Shown here: in pieces, positions 25,517 through 38,701 of the stretch
How the letters are laid out: the number at the start of each line of letters is the position of its first letter
Position numbering within the stretch: the stretch's first letter is position 1
From: Eutreptiella sp. 'Long Island Sound 2002'
Lineage: Eukaryota; Euglenozoa; Euglenophyceae; Eutreptiales; Eutreptiaceae
NCBI GenBank assembly: GCA_964036045.1
Contig: CAXIWF010000722.1
Span: 51,952 to 115,951, forward strand
Direction: 5' to 3'
Length of the DNA: 64,000 nucleotides
Translations under genes and position numbers: made by a program
Notes under the pieces: model-generated
Seen by the model: the letters and a program-made list of their open reading frames with translations, nothing else
Databases searched by the model: none
What the model was told of the DNA's origin: nothing

Positions 25517-28290
25517 CGGAAAATTCTCGGAAAATTCTCGGAAAATTCTCGGAAAATTCTCCGAAAACTTCTCGGAAAATTCTCCGAAAATTCTCGGAAA
25601 ATTCTCGGAAAATTCTCGGAAAATTCTCGGAAAATTCTCGGAAAATTCTCGGAAAATTCTCGGAAAATTCTCGGAAAATTCTCGGAAAATTGACGGAAAA
25701 TTCTCGGAAAATTTTCGGAAAATTCTCGGAAAATTCTCGGAAAATTCTCGGAAAATTCTCGGAAAATTCTCGGAAAATTCTCGGAAAATTCTCGGAAAAT
25801 TGACGGAAAATTCTCGGAAAATTCTCGGAAAATTTTCGGAAAATTCTCGGAAAATTCTCGGAAAATTCTCGGAAAATTCTCAGAAAATTCTCGGAAAATT
25901 CTCAGAAAATTCTCAGAAAATTCTCCGAAAATTCTCGGAAAATTGTCGGAAAATTCTCGGAAAATTGACGGAAAATTCTCGGAAAATTCTCGGAAAATTC
26001 TCGGAAAATTCTCGGAAAATTCTCGGAAACTTCTCGGAAAAATCTCGGAAAATTCTCGGAAAATTCTCGGAAAATTCTCGGAAAATTCTCGGAAAATTCT
26101 CGGAAAATTCTCAGAAAATTCTCAGAAAATTCTCGGAAAATTCTCGGAAAATTCTAGGAAAATTCTCGGAAAATTCTCGGAAAATTCTCGGAAACTTCTC
26201 GGAAAATTCTCGGAAAATTCTCGGAAAATTCTCGGGAAATTCTCGGAAAATTCTCGGAAAATTCTCGGAAAATTCTCGGAAAATTCTCGGAAAATTCTCA
26301 GAAAATTCTCGGAAAATTCTCGGAAAATTCTCGGAAAAGTCTCGAAAAATTTTCGAAAAATTCTCGGAAAATTCTGGGAAAATTCTCGGAAAATTCTCGG
26401 AAAATTGACGGAAAATTCTCGGAAAATTCTCGGAAAATTCTCGGAAAATTCTCCGAAAACTTCTCGGAAAATTCTCCGAAAATTCTCGGAAAATTCTCGG
26501 AAAATTCTCGGAAAATTCTCGGAAAATTCTCGGAAAATTCTCGGAAAATTCTCGGAAAATTCTCGGAAAATTCTCGGAAAATTCTCGGAAAATTCTCGGA
26601 AAATTCTCGGAAAATTCTCGGAAAATTGACGGAAAATTCTCGGAAAATTTTCGGAAAATTCTCGGAAAATTCTCGGAAAATTCTCGGAAAATTCTCGGAA
26701 AATTCTCGGAAAATTCCCGGAAAATTCTCGAAAAATTCTCGGAAAATTGACGGAAAATTCTCGGAAAATTCTCGGAAAATTCTCGGAAAATTCTCGGAAA
26801 ATTCTCGGAAAATTCTCAGAAAATTCTCACCAATTTCTTGGAAAATTCTCGGAAAATTCTCGGAAAATTCTCGGAAAATTCTCGGAAAATTCTCAGAAAA
26901 TTCTCGGAAAATTCTCGGAAAATTCTCGGAAAATTCTCGGAAAATTCTCGGAAAATTCTCGGAAAATTCTGGGAAAATTCTCGGAAAATCCTCTGAAAAT
27001 TCTCGGAAAATTCTCGGAAAATTGACGGAAAATTCTCGGAAAATTCTCGGAAAATTCTCGGAAAATTCTCCGAAAACTTCTCGGAAAATTCTCCGAAAAT
27101 TCTCGGAAAATTCTCGGAAAATTCTCGGAAAATTCTCGGAAAATTCTCGGAAAATTCTCGGAAAATTCTCGGAAAATTCTCGGAAAATTCTCGGAAAATT
27201 GACGGAAAATTCTCGGAAAATTTTCGGAAAATTCTCGGAAAATTCTCGGAAAATTCTCGGAAAATTCTCGGAAAATTCTCGGAAAATTCTCGGAAAATTC
27301 TCGGAAAATTGACGGAAAATTCTCGGAAAATTCTCGGAAAATTTTCGGAAAATTCTCGGAAAATTCTCGGAAAATTCTCGGAAAATTCTCAGAAAATTCT
27401 CGGAAAATTCTCAGAAAATTCTCAGAAAATTCTCCGAAAATTCTCGGAAAATTGTCGGAAAATTCTCGGAAAATTGACGGAAAATTCTCGGAAAATTCTC
27501 GGAAAATTCTCGGAAAATTCTCGGAAAATTCTCGGAAAATTGACGGAAAAATCTCGGAAAATTCTCGGAAAATTCTCGGAAAATTCTCGGAAAATTCTCG
27601 GAAAATTCTCGGAAAATTCTCAGAAAATTCTCAGAAAATTCTCGGAAAATTCTCGGAAAATTCTAGGAAAATTCTCGGAAAATTCTCGGAAAATTCTCGG
27701 AAACTTCTCGGAAAATTCTCGGAAAATTCTCGGAAAATTCTCGGGAAATTCTCGGAAAATTCTCGGAAAATTCTCGGAAAATTCTCGGAAAATTCTCGGA
27801 AAATTCTCAGAAAATTCTCGGAAAATTCTCGGAAAATTCTCGGAAAAGTCTCGAAAAATTTTCGAAAAATTCTCGGAAAATTCTGGGAAAATTCTCGGAA
27901 AATTCTCGGAAAATTGACGGAAAATTCTCGGAAAATTCTCGGAAAATTCTCGGAAAATTCTCCGAAAACTTCTCGGAAAATTCTCCGAAAATTCTCGGAA
28001 AATTCTCGGAAAATTCTCGGAAAATTCTCGGAAAATTCTCGGAAAATTCTCGGAAAATTCTCGGAAAATTCTCGGAAAATTCTCGGAAAATTCTCGGAAA
28101 ATTCTCGGAAAATTCTCGGAAAATTCTCGGAAAATTGACGGAAAATTCTCGGAAAATTTTCGGAAAATTCTCGGAAAATTCTCGGAAAATTCTCGGAAAA
28201 TTCTCGGAAAATTCTCGGAAAATTCCCGGAAAATTCTCGAAAAATTCTCGGAAAATTGACGGAAAATTCTCGGAAAATTCTCGGAAAATT
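25280..28290 (+). repeat. 1,509-bp higher-order tandem duplication
   Basis: Two units at a constant 1,509-bp offset: ACCAATTTCTTGG at 25,320 and 26,829, TTCCCGG at 26,714 and 28,223, and many shared variant positions between. A clear difference is AAACTTCTCGG near 26,030, which is AAATTGACGG near 27,540 in the second unit. The match stops between 28,256 and 28,338. Confidence 0.88.
26747..27025 (+). repeat. C-block copy 7, 3' half only
   Basis: Marker at 26,829, exactly 1,509 bp after the copy at 25,320. The first part of the block is replaced by a TTCCCGG/CTCGAAAAATTC segment, so this is a fusion made by the duplication. Confidence 0.8.
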
Positions 28291-30839
28291 CTCGGAAAAT
28301 TGACGGAAAATTCTCGGAAAATTCTCGGAAAATTCTCGGAAAATTCTCGGAAAATTCTCGGAAAATTCTCGGAAAATTCTCAGAAAATTCTCGGAAAATT
28401 CTCAGAAAATTCTCAGAATATTTTCGGAAAATTCTCGGAAAATTGTCGGAAAATTCTCGGAAAATTGACGGAAAATTCTCGGAAAATTCTCGGAAAAATC
28501 TCGGAAAATTCTCGGAAAATTCTCGGAAAATTCTCGGAAAATTCTCGGAAAATTCTCGGAAAATTCTCAGAAAATTCTCAGAAAATTCTCGGAAAATTCT
28601 CGGAAAATTCTCGGAAAATTCTCGGAAAATTCTCGGAAAATTCTCGGAAACTTCTCGGAAAATTCTCGGAAAATTCTCGGAAAATTCTCGGGAAATTCTC
28701 GGAAAATTCTCGGAAAATTCTCGGAAAATTCTTGGAAAATTCTCAGAAAATTCTCAGAAAATTCTCGGAAAATTCTCGGAAAATTCTCGGAAAATTCTCG
28801 GAAAATTCTCGGAAAATTCTCAGAAAATTCTCGGAAAATTCTCAGAAAATTCTCTGAAAGCCCTCGGAAAATTCTCGAAAAGTTGTCGGAAAATTGTCGG
28901 AAAATTCTCCGAAAATTCTCAGAAAATTCTGGGAAAATTCTCAGAAAATTCTCTGAAAAATCTCGGAAAATTCTCGGAAAATTCTCGGAAAATTCTCGGA
29001 AAATTCTCGGAAAATTCTCGGAAAATTCTCAGAAAATTCTCGGAAAATTCTCAGAAAATTCTCAGAAATTTCTTGAAAAATTCTCGGAAAATTATCGGAA
29101 AATTCTCGGAAAATTCTCGGAAAATTCTCAGAAAATTCTCGGAAAATTCTCGGAAAATTCTCGGAAAAGTCTCGAAAAATTTTCGAAAAATTCTCGGAAA
29201 ATTCTGGGAAAATTCTCGGAAAATTCTCGGAAAATTGACGGAAAATTCTCGGAAAATTCTCGGAAAATTCTCGGAAAATTCTCCGAAAACTTCTCGGAAA
29301 ATTCTCCGAAAATTCTCGGAAAATTCTCGGAAAATTCTCGGAAAATTCTCGGAAAATTCTCGGAAAATTCTCGGAAAATTCTCGGAAAATTCTCGGAAAA
29401 TTCTCGGAAAATTCTCGGAAAATTCTCGGAAAATTCTCGGAAAATTCTCGGAAAATTGACGGAAAATTCTCGGAAAATTTTCGGAAAATTCTCGGAAAAT
29501 TCTCGGAAAATTCTCGGAAAATTCTCGGAAAATTCTCGGAAAATTCCCGGAAAATTCTCGAAAAATTCTCGGAAAATTGACGGAAAATTCTCGGAAAATT
29601 CTCGGAAAATTCTCGGAAAATTGACGGAAAATTCTCGGAAAATTCTCGGAAAATTCTCGGAAAATTCTCGGAAAATTCTCGGAAAATTCTCGGAAAATTC
29701 TCAGAAAATTCTCGGAAAATTCTCAGAAAATTCTCAGAATATTTTCGGAAAATTCTCGGAAAATTGTCGGAAAATTCTCGGAAAATTGACGGAAAATTCT
29801 CGGAAAATTCTCGGAAAATTCTCGGAAACTTCTCGGAAAATTCTCGGAAAATTCTCGGAAAATTGTCGGGAAATTCTCGGAAAATTCTCGGAAAATTCTC
29901 GGAAAATTGTTGGAAAATTCTCAGAAAATTCTCAGAAAATTCTCGGAAAATTCTCGGAAAATTCTCGGAAAATTCTCGGAAAATTCTCGGAAAATTCTCA
30001 GAAAATTCCCGGAAAATTCTCAGAAAATTCTCTGAAAGCCCTCGGAAAATTCTCGAAAAGTTGTCGGAAAATTGTCGGAAAATTCTCCGAAAATTCTCAG
30101 AAAATTCTGGGAAAATTCTCAGAAAATTCTCTGAAAAATCTCGGAAAATTCTCGGAAAATTCTCGGAAAATTCTCGGAAAATTCTCGGAAAATTCTCGGA
30201 AAATTCTCGGAAAATTCTCGGAAATTTCTCGGAAAATTGACGGAAAATTCTCGGAAAATTCTCGGAAAATTCTCGGAAAATTCTTGGAAAATTCTCAGAA
30301 AATTCTCGGAAAATTCTCGGAAAATTCTCGGAAAATTCTCGGAAAATTCTCGGAAAATTCTCAGAAAATTCTCGGAAAATTCTCGGAAAATTCTCAGAAA
30401 ATTCTCGGAAAATTCTCGGAAAATTCTCGGAAAATTCTCGGAAAATTCTCGGAAAATTCTCGGAAAATTCTCAGAAAATTCTCGGAAAATTCTCGGAAAA
30501 TTCTCGGAAAAGTCTCGAAAAATTTTCGGAAAATTCTCGGAAAATTCTGGGAAAATTCTCGGAAAATCCTCTGAAAATTCTCGGAAAATTCTCGGAAAAT
30601 TCTCGGAAAATTCTCCGAAAACTTCTCGGAAAATTCTCCGAAAATTCTCGGAAAATTCTCGGAAAATTCTCGGAAAATTCTCGGAAAATTCTCGGAAAAT
30701 TCTCGGAAAATTCTCGGAAAATTCTCGGAAAATTCTCGGAAAATTCTCGGAAAATTCTCGGAAAATTCTCGGAAAATTCTCGGAAAATTCTCGGAAAATT
30801 CTCGGAAAATTCTCAGAAAATTCTCGGAAAATTCTCAGA

Positions 30840-32040
30840 AAATTCTCAGAAATTTCTTGGAAAATTCTCGGAAAATTCTCGGAAAATTCTCGGAAAATTC
30901 TCGGAAAATTCTCAGAAAATTCTCGGAAAATTCTCGGAAAATTCTCGGAAAAGTCTCGAAAAATTTTCGGAAAATTCTCGGAAAATTCTGGGAAAATTCT
31001 CGGAAAATCCTCTGAAAATTCTCGGAAATTTCTCGGAAAATTGACGGAAAATTCTCGGAAAATTCTCGGAAAATTCTCGGAAAATTCTTGGAAAATTCTC
31101 AGAAAATTCTCGGAAAATTCTCGGAAAATTCTCGGAAAATTCTCGGAAAATTCTCGGAAAATTCTCAGAAAATTCTCGGAAAATTCTCGGAAAATTCTCA
31201 GAAAATTCTCGGAAAATTCTCGGAAAATTCTCGGAAAATTCTCGGAAAATTCTCGGAAAATTCTCGGAAAATTCTCGGAAAATTCTCGGAAAATTCTCAG
31301 AAAATTCTCGGAAAATTCTCAGAAAATTCTCAGAAATTTCTTGGAAAATTCTCGGAAAATTCTCGGAAAATTCTCGGAAAATTCTCGGAAAATTCTCAGA
31401 AAATTCTCGGAAAATTCTCGGAAAATTCTCGGAAAAGTCTCGAAAAATTTTCGGAAAATTCTCGGAAAATTCTGGGAAAATTCTCGGAAAATCCTCTGAA
31501 AATTCTCGGAAAATTCTCGGAAAATTCTCGGAAAATTCTCCGAAAACTTCTCGGAAAATTCTCCGAAAATTCTCGGAAAATTCTCGGAAAATTCTCGGAA
31601 AATTCTCGGAAAATTCTCGGAAAATTCTCGGAAAATTCTCGGAAAATTCTCGGAAAATTCTCGGAAAATTCTCGGAAAATTCTCGGAAAATTCTCGGAAA
31701 ATTCTCGGAAAATTCTCGGAAAATTCTCGGAAAATTCTCAGAAAATTCTCGGAAAATTCTCAGAAAATTCTCAGAAATTTCTTGGAAAATTCTCGGAAAA
31801 TTCTCGGAAAATTCTCGGAAAATTCTCGGAAAATTCTCAGAAAATTCTCGGAAAATTCTCGGAAAATTCTCGGAAAAGTCTCGAAAAATTTTCGGAAAAT
31901 TCTCGGAAAATTCTGGGAAAATTCTCGGAAAATCCTCTGAAAATTCTCGGAAAATTCTCCGAAAACTTCTCGGAAAATTCTCGGAAAATTCTCGGAAAAT
32001 TCTCCGAAAACTTCTCGGAAAATTCTCCGAAAATTCTCGG
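30840..32040 (+). repeat. Three units of about 440-480 bp
   Basis: CAGAAATTTCTTGG recurs at about 30,847, 31,331 and 31,772. Each is followed by CAG, AAAAGTCTCGAAAAATTTTC, CTGGG and TCCTCTGAAAATTC, an order like the A-block 3' end without TTATCTG. These may be derived A-blocks. Confidence 0.75.
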
Positions 32041-32179
32041 AAAATTCTCGGAAAATTCTCGGAAAGTTCTCGGAAAATTCTGGGAAAATTCTGGGAAAAT
32101 TCTCGGAAAATTCTCGGAAAATTCTCGGAAAATTCTCGGAAAATTCTCGGAAAATTCTCGGAAAATTCTCGGAAAATTG

Positions 32180-34010
32180 ACGGAAAATTCTCGGAAAATT
32201 CTCGGAAAATTCTCGGAAAATTCTCGGAAAATTCTCGGAAAATTCTCGGAAAATTCTCGGAAAATTCCCGGAAAATTCTCGAAAAATTCTCGGAAAATTG
32301 ACGGAAAATTCTCGGAAAATTCTCGGAAAATTCTCGGAAAATTGACGGAAAATTCTCGGAAAATTCTCGGAAAATTCTCGGAAAATTCTCGGAAAATTCT
32401 CGGAAAATTCTCGGAAAATTCTCAGAAAATTCTCGGAAAATTCTCAGAAAATTCTCAGAAAATTCTCGGAAAATTCTCGGAAAATTGTCGGAAAATTCTC
32501 TCAAAATTGACGGAAAATTCTCGGAAAAATCTCGGAAAAATCTCGGAAAACTCTCGGAAAATTCTCGGAAAATTCTCGGAAAATTCTCGGAAAATTCTCG
32601 GAAAATTCTCAGAAAATTCTCAGAAAATTCTCGTAAAATTCTCGGAAAATTCTCGGAAAATTCTCGGAAAATTCTCGGAAAATTCTCAGAAAATTCTCGG
32701 AAAATTCTCGTAAAATTCTCGGAAAATTCTCGGAAAATTCTCGGAAAATTCTCGGAAAATTCTCGGAAACTTCTCGGAAAATTCTCGGAAAATTCTCGGA
32801 AAATTCTCGGGAAATTCTCGGAAAATTCTCGGAAAATTCTCGGAAAATTCTTGGAAAATTCTCAGAAAATTCTCAGAAAATTCTCGGAAAATTCTCGGAA
32901 AATTCTCGGAAAATTCTCGGAAAATTCTCGGAAAATTCTCAGAAAATTCTCGGAAAATTCTCAGAAAATTCTCTGAAAGCCCTCGGAAAATTCTCGAAAA
33001 ATTCTCGGAAAATTCTCGGAAAATTCTCGGAAAATTCTCGGAAAATTCTCGGAAAATTCTCGGAAAATTCTCGGAAAATTCTCGGAAAATTCTCGGAAAA
33101 TTCTCGGAAAATTCTCGGAAAATTCTCGGAAAATTCTCGGAAAATTCTCGGAAAATTCTCGGAAAATTCTCGGAAAATTCTCGGAAAATTCTCGGAAAAT
33201 TGACGGAAAATTCTCGGAAAATTCTCGGAAAATTCTCGGAAAATTCTCGGAAAATTCTCGGAAAATTCTCGGAAAATTCTCGGAAAATTCCCGGAAAATT
33301 CTCGAAAAATTCTCGGAAAATTGACGGAAAATTCTCGGAAAATTCTCGGAAAATTCTCGGAAAATTGACGGAAAATTCTCGGAAAATTCTCGGAAAATTC
33401 TCGGAAAATTCTCGGAAAATTCTCGGAAAATTCTCGGAAAATTCTCAGAAAATTCTCGGAAAATTCTCAGAAAATTCTCAGAAAATTCTCGGAAAATTCT
33501 CGGAAAATTGTCGGAAAATTCTCTCAAAATTGACGGAAAATTCTCGGAAAATTCTCGGAAAAATCTCGGAAAACTCTCGGAAAATTCTCGGAAAATTCTC
33601 GGAAAATTCTCGGAAAATTCTCGGAAAATTCTCAGAAAATTCTCAGAAAATTCTCGGAAAATTCTCGGAAAATTCTCGGAAAATTCTCGGAAAATTCTCG
33701 GAAAATTCTCGGAAACTTCTCGGAAAATTCTCGGAAAATTCTCGGAAAATTCTCGGGAAATTCTCGGAAAATTCTCGGAAAATTCTCGGAAAATTCTTGG
33801 AAAATTCTCAGAAAATTCTCAGAAAATTCTCGGAAAATTCTCGGAAAATTCTCGGAAAATTCTCGGAAAATTCTCGGAAAATTCTCAGAAAATTCTCGGA
33901 AAATTCTCAGAAAATTCTCTGAAAGCCCTCGGAAAATTCTCGAAAAATTCTCGGAAAATTCTCGGAAAATTCTCGGAAAATTCTCGGAAAATTCTCGGAA
34001 AATTGACGGA
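32180..34010 (+). repeat. 1,023-bp tandem duplication
   Basis: TTCCCGG at 32,265/33,288 and the marker TTGTCGG plus CTCTCAAAATTGACGG at 32,486/33,509 are both 1,023 bp apart (93 units exactly). GCCCTCGG at 32,979/33,925 is only 946 bp apart, so the second unit has lost seven monomers. A third copy of the CTCTCAAAATTG marker is near 36,426. CTCGTAAAATTC in the first unit is private. Confidence 0.82.
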
Positions 34011-34059
34011 AAATTCCCGGAAAATTCTCGGAAAATTCTCGGAAAATTCTCGGAAAATT

Positions 34060-37000
34060 CTCAGAAAATTCTCAGAAATTTCTTGGAAAATTCTCGGAAA
34101 ATTCTCGGAAAATTCTCGGAAAATTCTCGGAAAATTCTCAGAAAATTCTCGGAAAATTCTCGGAAAATTCTCGGAAAATTCTCGAAAAATTCTCGGAAAA
34201 TTCTCGGAAAATTCTGGGAAAATTCTCGGAAAATCCTCTGAAAATTCTCGGAAAATTCTCGGAAAATTGACGGAAAATTCTCGGAAAATTCTCGCAAAAT
34301 TCTGGGAAAATTCTCCGAAAACTTCTCGGAAAATTCTCCGAAAATTCTCGGAAAATTCTCGGAAAATTCTCGGAAAATTCTTGGAAAATTCTCGGAAAAT
34401 TCTCGGAAAATTCTCGGAAAATTCTCGGAAAATTCTCGGAAAATTCTCGGAAAATTCTCGGAAAATTCTCGGAAAATTGACGGAAAATTCTCGGAAAATT
34501 TTCGGAAAATTCTCGGAAAATTCTCGGAAAATTCTCGGAAAATTCTCGGAAAATTCTCGGAAAATTCTCGGAAAATTGACGGAAAATTCTCGGAAAATTC
34601 TCGGAAAATTCTCGGAAAATTGTCGGAAAATTCTCCGAAAATTCTCGGAAAATTCTCGGAAAATTCTCGGAAAATTCTCGGAAAATTCTCGGAAAATTCT
34701 CGGAAAATTGACGGAAAATTCTCGGAAAATTCTCGGAAAATTCTCGGAAAATTCCCGGAAAATTCTCGAAAAATTCTCGGAAAATTGACGGAAAATTCTC
34801 GGAAAATTCTCGGAAAATTCTCGGAAAATTGACGGAAAATTCTCGGAAAATTCTCGGAAAATTCTCGGAAAATTCTCGGAAAATTCTCGGAAAATTCTCA
34901 GAAAATTCTCGGAAAATTCTCGGAAAATTCTCGGAAAATTCTCGAAAAATTCTCGGAAAATTCTCGGAAAATTCTGGGAAAATTCTCGGAAAATCCTCTG
35001 AAAATTCTCGGAAAATTCTCGGAAAATTGACGGAAAATTCTCGGAAAATTCTCGCAAAATTCTGGGAAAATTCTCCGAAAACTTCTCGGAAAATTCTCCG
35101 AAAATTCTCGGAAAATTCTCGGAAAATTCTCGGAAAATTCTTGGAAAATTCTCGGAAAATTCTCGGAAAATTCTCGGAAAATTCTCGGAAAATTCTCGGA
35201 AAATTCTCGGAAAATTCTCGGAAAATTCTCGGAAAATTGACGGAAAATTCTCGGAAAATTTTCGGAAAATTCTCGGAAAATTCTCGGAAAATTCTCGGAA
35301 AATTCTCGGAAAATTCTCGGAAAATTCTCGGAAAATTGACGGAAAATTCTCGGAAAATTCTCGGAAAATTCTCGGAAAATTCCCGGAAAATTCTCGAAAA
35401 ATTCTCGGAAAATTGACGGAAAATTCTCGGAAAATTCTCGGAAAATTCTCGGAAAATTGACGGAAAATTCTCGGAAAATTCTCGGAAAATTCTCGGAAAA
35501 TTCTCGGAAAATTCTCGGAAAATTCTCAGAAAATTCTCGGAAAATTCTCGGAAAATTCTCGGAAAATTCTCGAAAAATTCTCGGAAAATTCTCGGAAAAT
35601 TCTGGGAAAATTCTCGGAAAATCCTCTGAAAATTCTCGGAAAATTCTCGGAAAATTGACGGAAAATTCTCGGAAAATTCTCGCAAAATTCTGGGAAAATT
35701 CTCCGAAAACTTCTCGGAAAATTCTCCGAAAATTCTCGGAAAATTCTCGGAAAATTCTCGGAAAATTCTTGGAAAATTCTCGGAAAATTCTCGGAAAATT
35801 CTCGGAAAATTCTCGGAAAATTCTCGGAAAATTCTCGGAAAATTCTCGGAAAATTCTCGGAAAATTGACGGAAAATTCTCGGAAAATTTTCGGAAAATTC
35901 TCGGAAAATTCTCGGAAAATTCTCGGAAAATTCTCGGAAAATTCTCGGAAAATTCTCGGAAAATTGACGGAAAATTCTCGGAAAATTCTCGGAAAATTCT
36001 CGGAAAATTCTCAGAAAATTCTCGGAAAATTCTCAGAAAATTCTCAGAAAATCTCGGAAAATTCTCGGAAAATTGTCGGAAAATTCTCCGAAAATTCTCG
36101 GAAAATTCTCGGAAAATTCTCGGAAAATTCTCGGAAAATTCTCGGAAAATTCTCGGAAAATTGACGGAAAATTCTCGGAAAATTCTCGGAAAATTCTCGG
36201 AAAATTCCCGGAAAATTCTCGAAAAATTCTCGGAAAATTGACGGAAAATTCTCGGAAAATTCTCGGAAAATTCTCGGAAAATTGACGGAAAATTCTCGGA
36301 AAATTCTCGGAAAATTCTCGGAAAATTCTCGGAAAATTCTCGGAAAATTCTCGGAAAATTCTCAGAAAATTCTCGGAAAATTCTCAGAAAATTCTCAGAA
36401 AATTCTCGGAAAATTCTCGGAAAATTGTCGGAAAATTCTCTCAAAATTGACGGAAAATTCTCGGAAAATTCTCGGAAAAATCTCGGAAAACTCTCGGAAA
36501 ATTCTCGGAAAATTCTCGGAAAATTCTCGGAAAATTCTCGGAAAATTCTCAGAAAATTCTCAGAAAATTCTCGGAAAATTCTCGGAAAATTCTCGGAAAA
36601 TTCTCGGAAAATTCTCGGAAAATTCTCGGAAACTTCTCGGAAAATTCTCGGAAAATTCTCGGAAAATTCTTGGAAAATTCTCAGAAAATTCTCAGAAAAT
36701 TCTCGGAAAATTCTCGGAAAATTCTCGGAAAATTCTCGGAAAATTCTCAGAAAATTCTCGGAAAATTCTCAGAAAATTCTCTGAAAGCCCTCGGAAAATT
36801 CTCGAAAAATTCTCGGAAAATTCTCGGAAAATTCTCGGAAAATTCTCGGAAAATTCTCGGAAAATTGACGGAAAATTCTCGGAAAATTCTCGGAAAATTC
36901 TCGGAAAATTCTCGGAAAATTCTCAGAAAATTCTCAGAAATTTCTTGGAAAATTCTCGGAAAATTCTCGGAAAATTCTCGGAAAATTCTCGGAAAATTCT

Positions 37001-38290
37001 CAGAAAATTCTCGGAAAATTCTCGGAAAATTCTCGGAAAATTCTCGAAAAATTCTCGGAAAATTCTCGGAAAATTCTGGGAAAATTCTCGGAAAATCCTC
37101 TGAAAATTCTCGGAAAATTCTCGGAAAATTGACGGAAAATTCTCGGAAAATTCTCGCAAAATTCTGGGAAAATTCTCCGAAAACTTCTCGGAAAATTCTC
37201 CGAAAATTCTCGGAAAATTCTCGGAAAATTCTCGGAAAATTCTTGGAAAATTCTCGGAAAATTCTCGGAAAATTCTCGGAAAATTCTCGGAAAATTCTCG
37301 GAAAATTCTCGGAAAATTCTCGGAAAATTCTCGGAAAATTGACGGAAAATTCTCGGAAAATTTTCGGAAAATTCTCGGAAAATTCTCGGAAAATTCTCGG
37401 AAAATTCTCGGAAAATTCTCGGAAAATTCTCGGAAAATTGACGGAAAATTCTCAGAAAATTCTCGGAAAATTCTCAGAAAATTCTCAGAAAATCTCGGAA
37501 AATTCTCGGAAAATTGTCGGAAAATTCTCCGAAAATTCTCGGAAAATTCTCGGAAAATTCTCGGAAAATTCTCGGAAAATTCTCGGAAAATTCTCGGAAA
37601 ATTCTCGGAAAATTCTCGGAAAATTCTCGGAAAATTCTCGGAAAATTCTCGGAAAATTCTCGGAAAATTCTCGGAAAATTGACGGAAAATTCTCGGAAAA
37701 TTTTCGGAAAATTCTCGGAAAATTCTCGGAAAATTCTCGGAAAATTCTCGGAAAATTCTCGGAAAATTCTCGGAAAATTCTCAGAAAATTCTCGGAAAAT
37801 TCTCGGAAAATTCTCGGAAAATTCTCGAAAAATTCTCGGAAAATTCTCGGAAAATTCTGGGAAAATTCTCGGAAAATCCTCTGAAAATTCTCGGAAAATT
37901 CTCGGAAAATTGACGGAAAATTCTCGGAAAATTCTCGCAAAATTCTGGGAAAATTCTCCGAAAACTTCTCGGAAAATTCTCCGAAAATTCTCGGAAAATT
38001 CTCGGAAAATTCTCGGAAAATTCTTGGAAAATTCTCGGAAAATTCTCGGAAAATTCTCGGAAAATTCTCGGAAAATTCTCGGAAAATTCTCGGAAAATTC
38101 TCGGAAAATTCTCGGAAAATTGACGGAAAATTCTCGGAAAATTTTCGGAAAATTCTCGGAAAATTCTCGGAAAATTCTCGGAAAATTCTCGGAAAATTCT
38201 CGGAAAATTCTCGGAAAATTGACGGAAAATTCTCAGAAAATTCTCGGAAAATTCTCAGAAAATTCTCAGAAAATCTCGGAAAATTCTCGG
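34060..38290 (+). repeat. Blocks marked CTCGCAAAATTCTGGG
   Basis: The marker occurs at 34,291, 35,051, 35,680, 37,153 and 37,934, each followed by TTCTCCGAAAACTTCTCGG. The stretches 34,752-35,379 and 35,380-36,008 form a duplication of about 628 bp, and 37,153/37,934 are 781 bp (71 units) apart. A 10-bp unit, AAAATCTCGG, occurs near 36,050, 37,490 and 38,270. Confidence 0.8.
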
Positions 38291-38701
38291 AAAATTGTCG
38301 GAAAATTCTCCGAAAATTCTCGGAAAATTCTCGGAAAATTCTCGGAAAATTCTCGGAAAATTATCGGAAAATTCTCGGAAAATTCTCGGAAAATTCTCGG
38401 AAAATTCTCGGAAAATTCTCGGAAAATTCTCGGAAAATTCTCGGAAAATTGACGGAAAATTCTCGGAAAATTTTCGGAAAATTCTCGGAAAATTCTCGGA
38501 AAATTCTCGGAAAATTCTCGGAAAATTCTCGGAAAATTCTCGGAAAATTCTCGGAAAATTGACGGAAAATTCTCGGAAAATTCTCGGAAAATTCTCGGAA
38601 AATTCTCGGAAAATTCTCGGAAAATTCTCGGAAAATTCTCAGAAAATTCTCGGAAAATTCTCAGAAAATTCTCAGAAAATTCTCGAAAAATTCTCGGAAA
38701 A

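Larger units (their letters stand above)
28290..37000 (+). repeat. Central zone: GCCCTCGG and TTCCCGG blocks
   Basis: A-, B- and C-blocks disappear. GCCCTCGG occurs at 28,860, 30,038, 32,979, 33,925 and 36,787. TTCCCGG followed by CTCGAAAAATTC occurs at 29,544, 32,265, 33,288, 34,752, 35,380 and 36,205, having first appeared at 26,714 and 28,223. Units between landmarks are less regular than on the left. Confidence 0.8.

Noticed and set aside
34138-36444. Reverse open frame of 768 codons, FPRIFREFSEN repeats
   Set aside because: Reverse strand of the same satellite; the lack of stops follows from the unit sequence.
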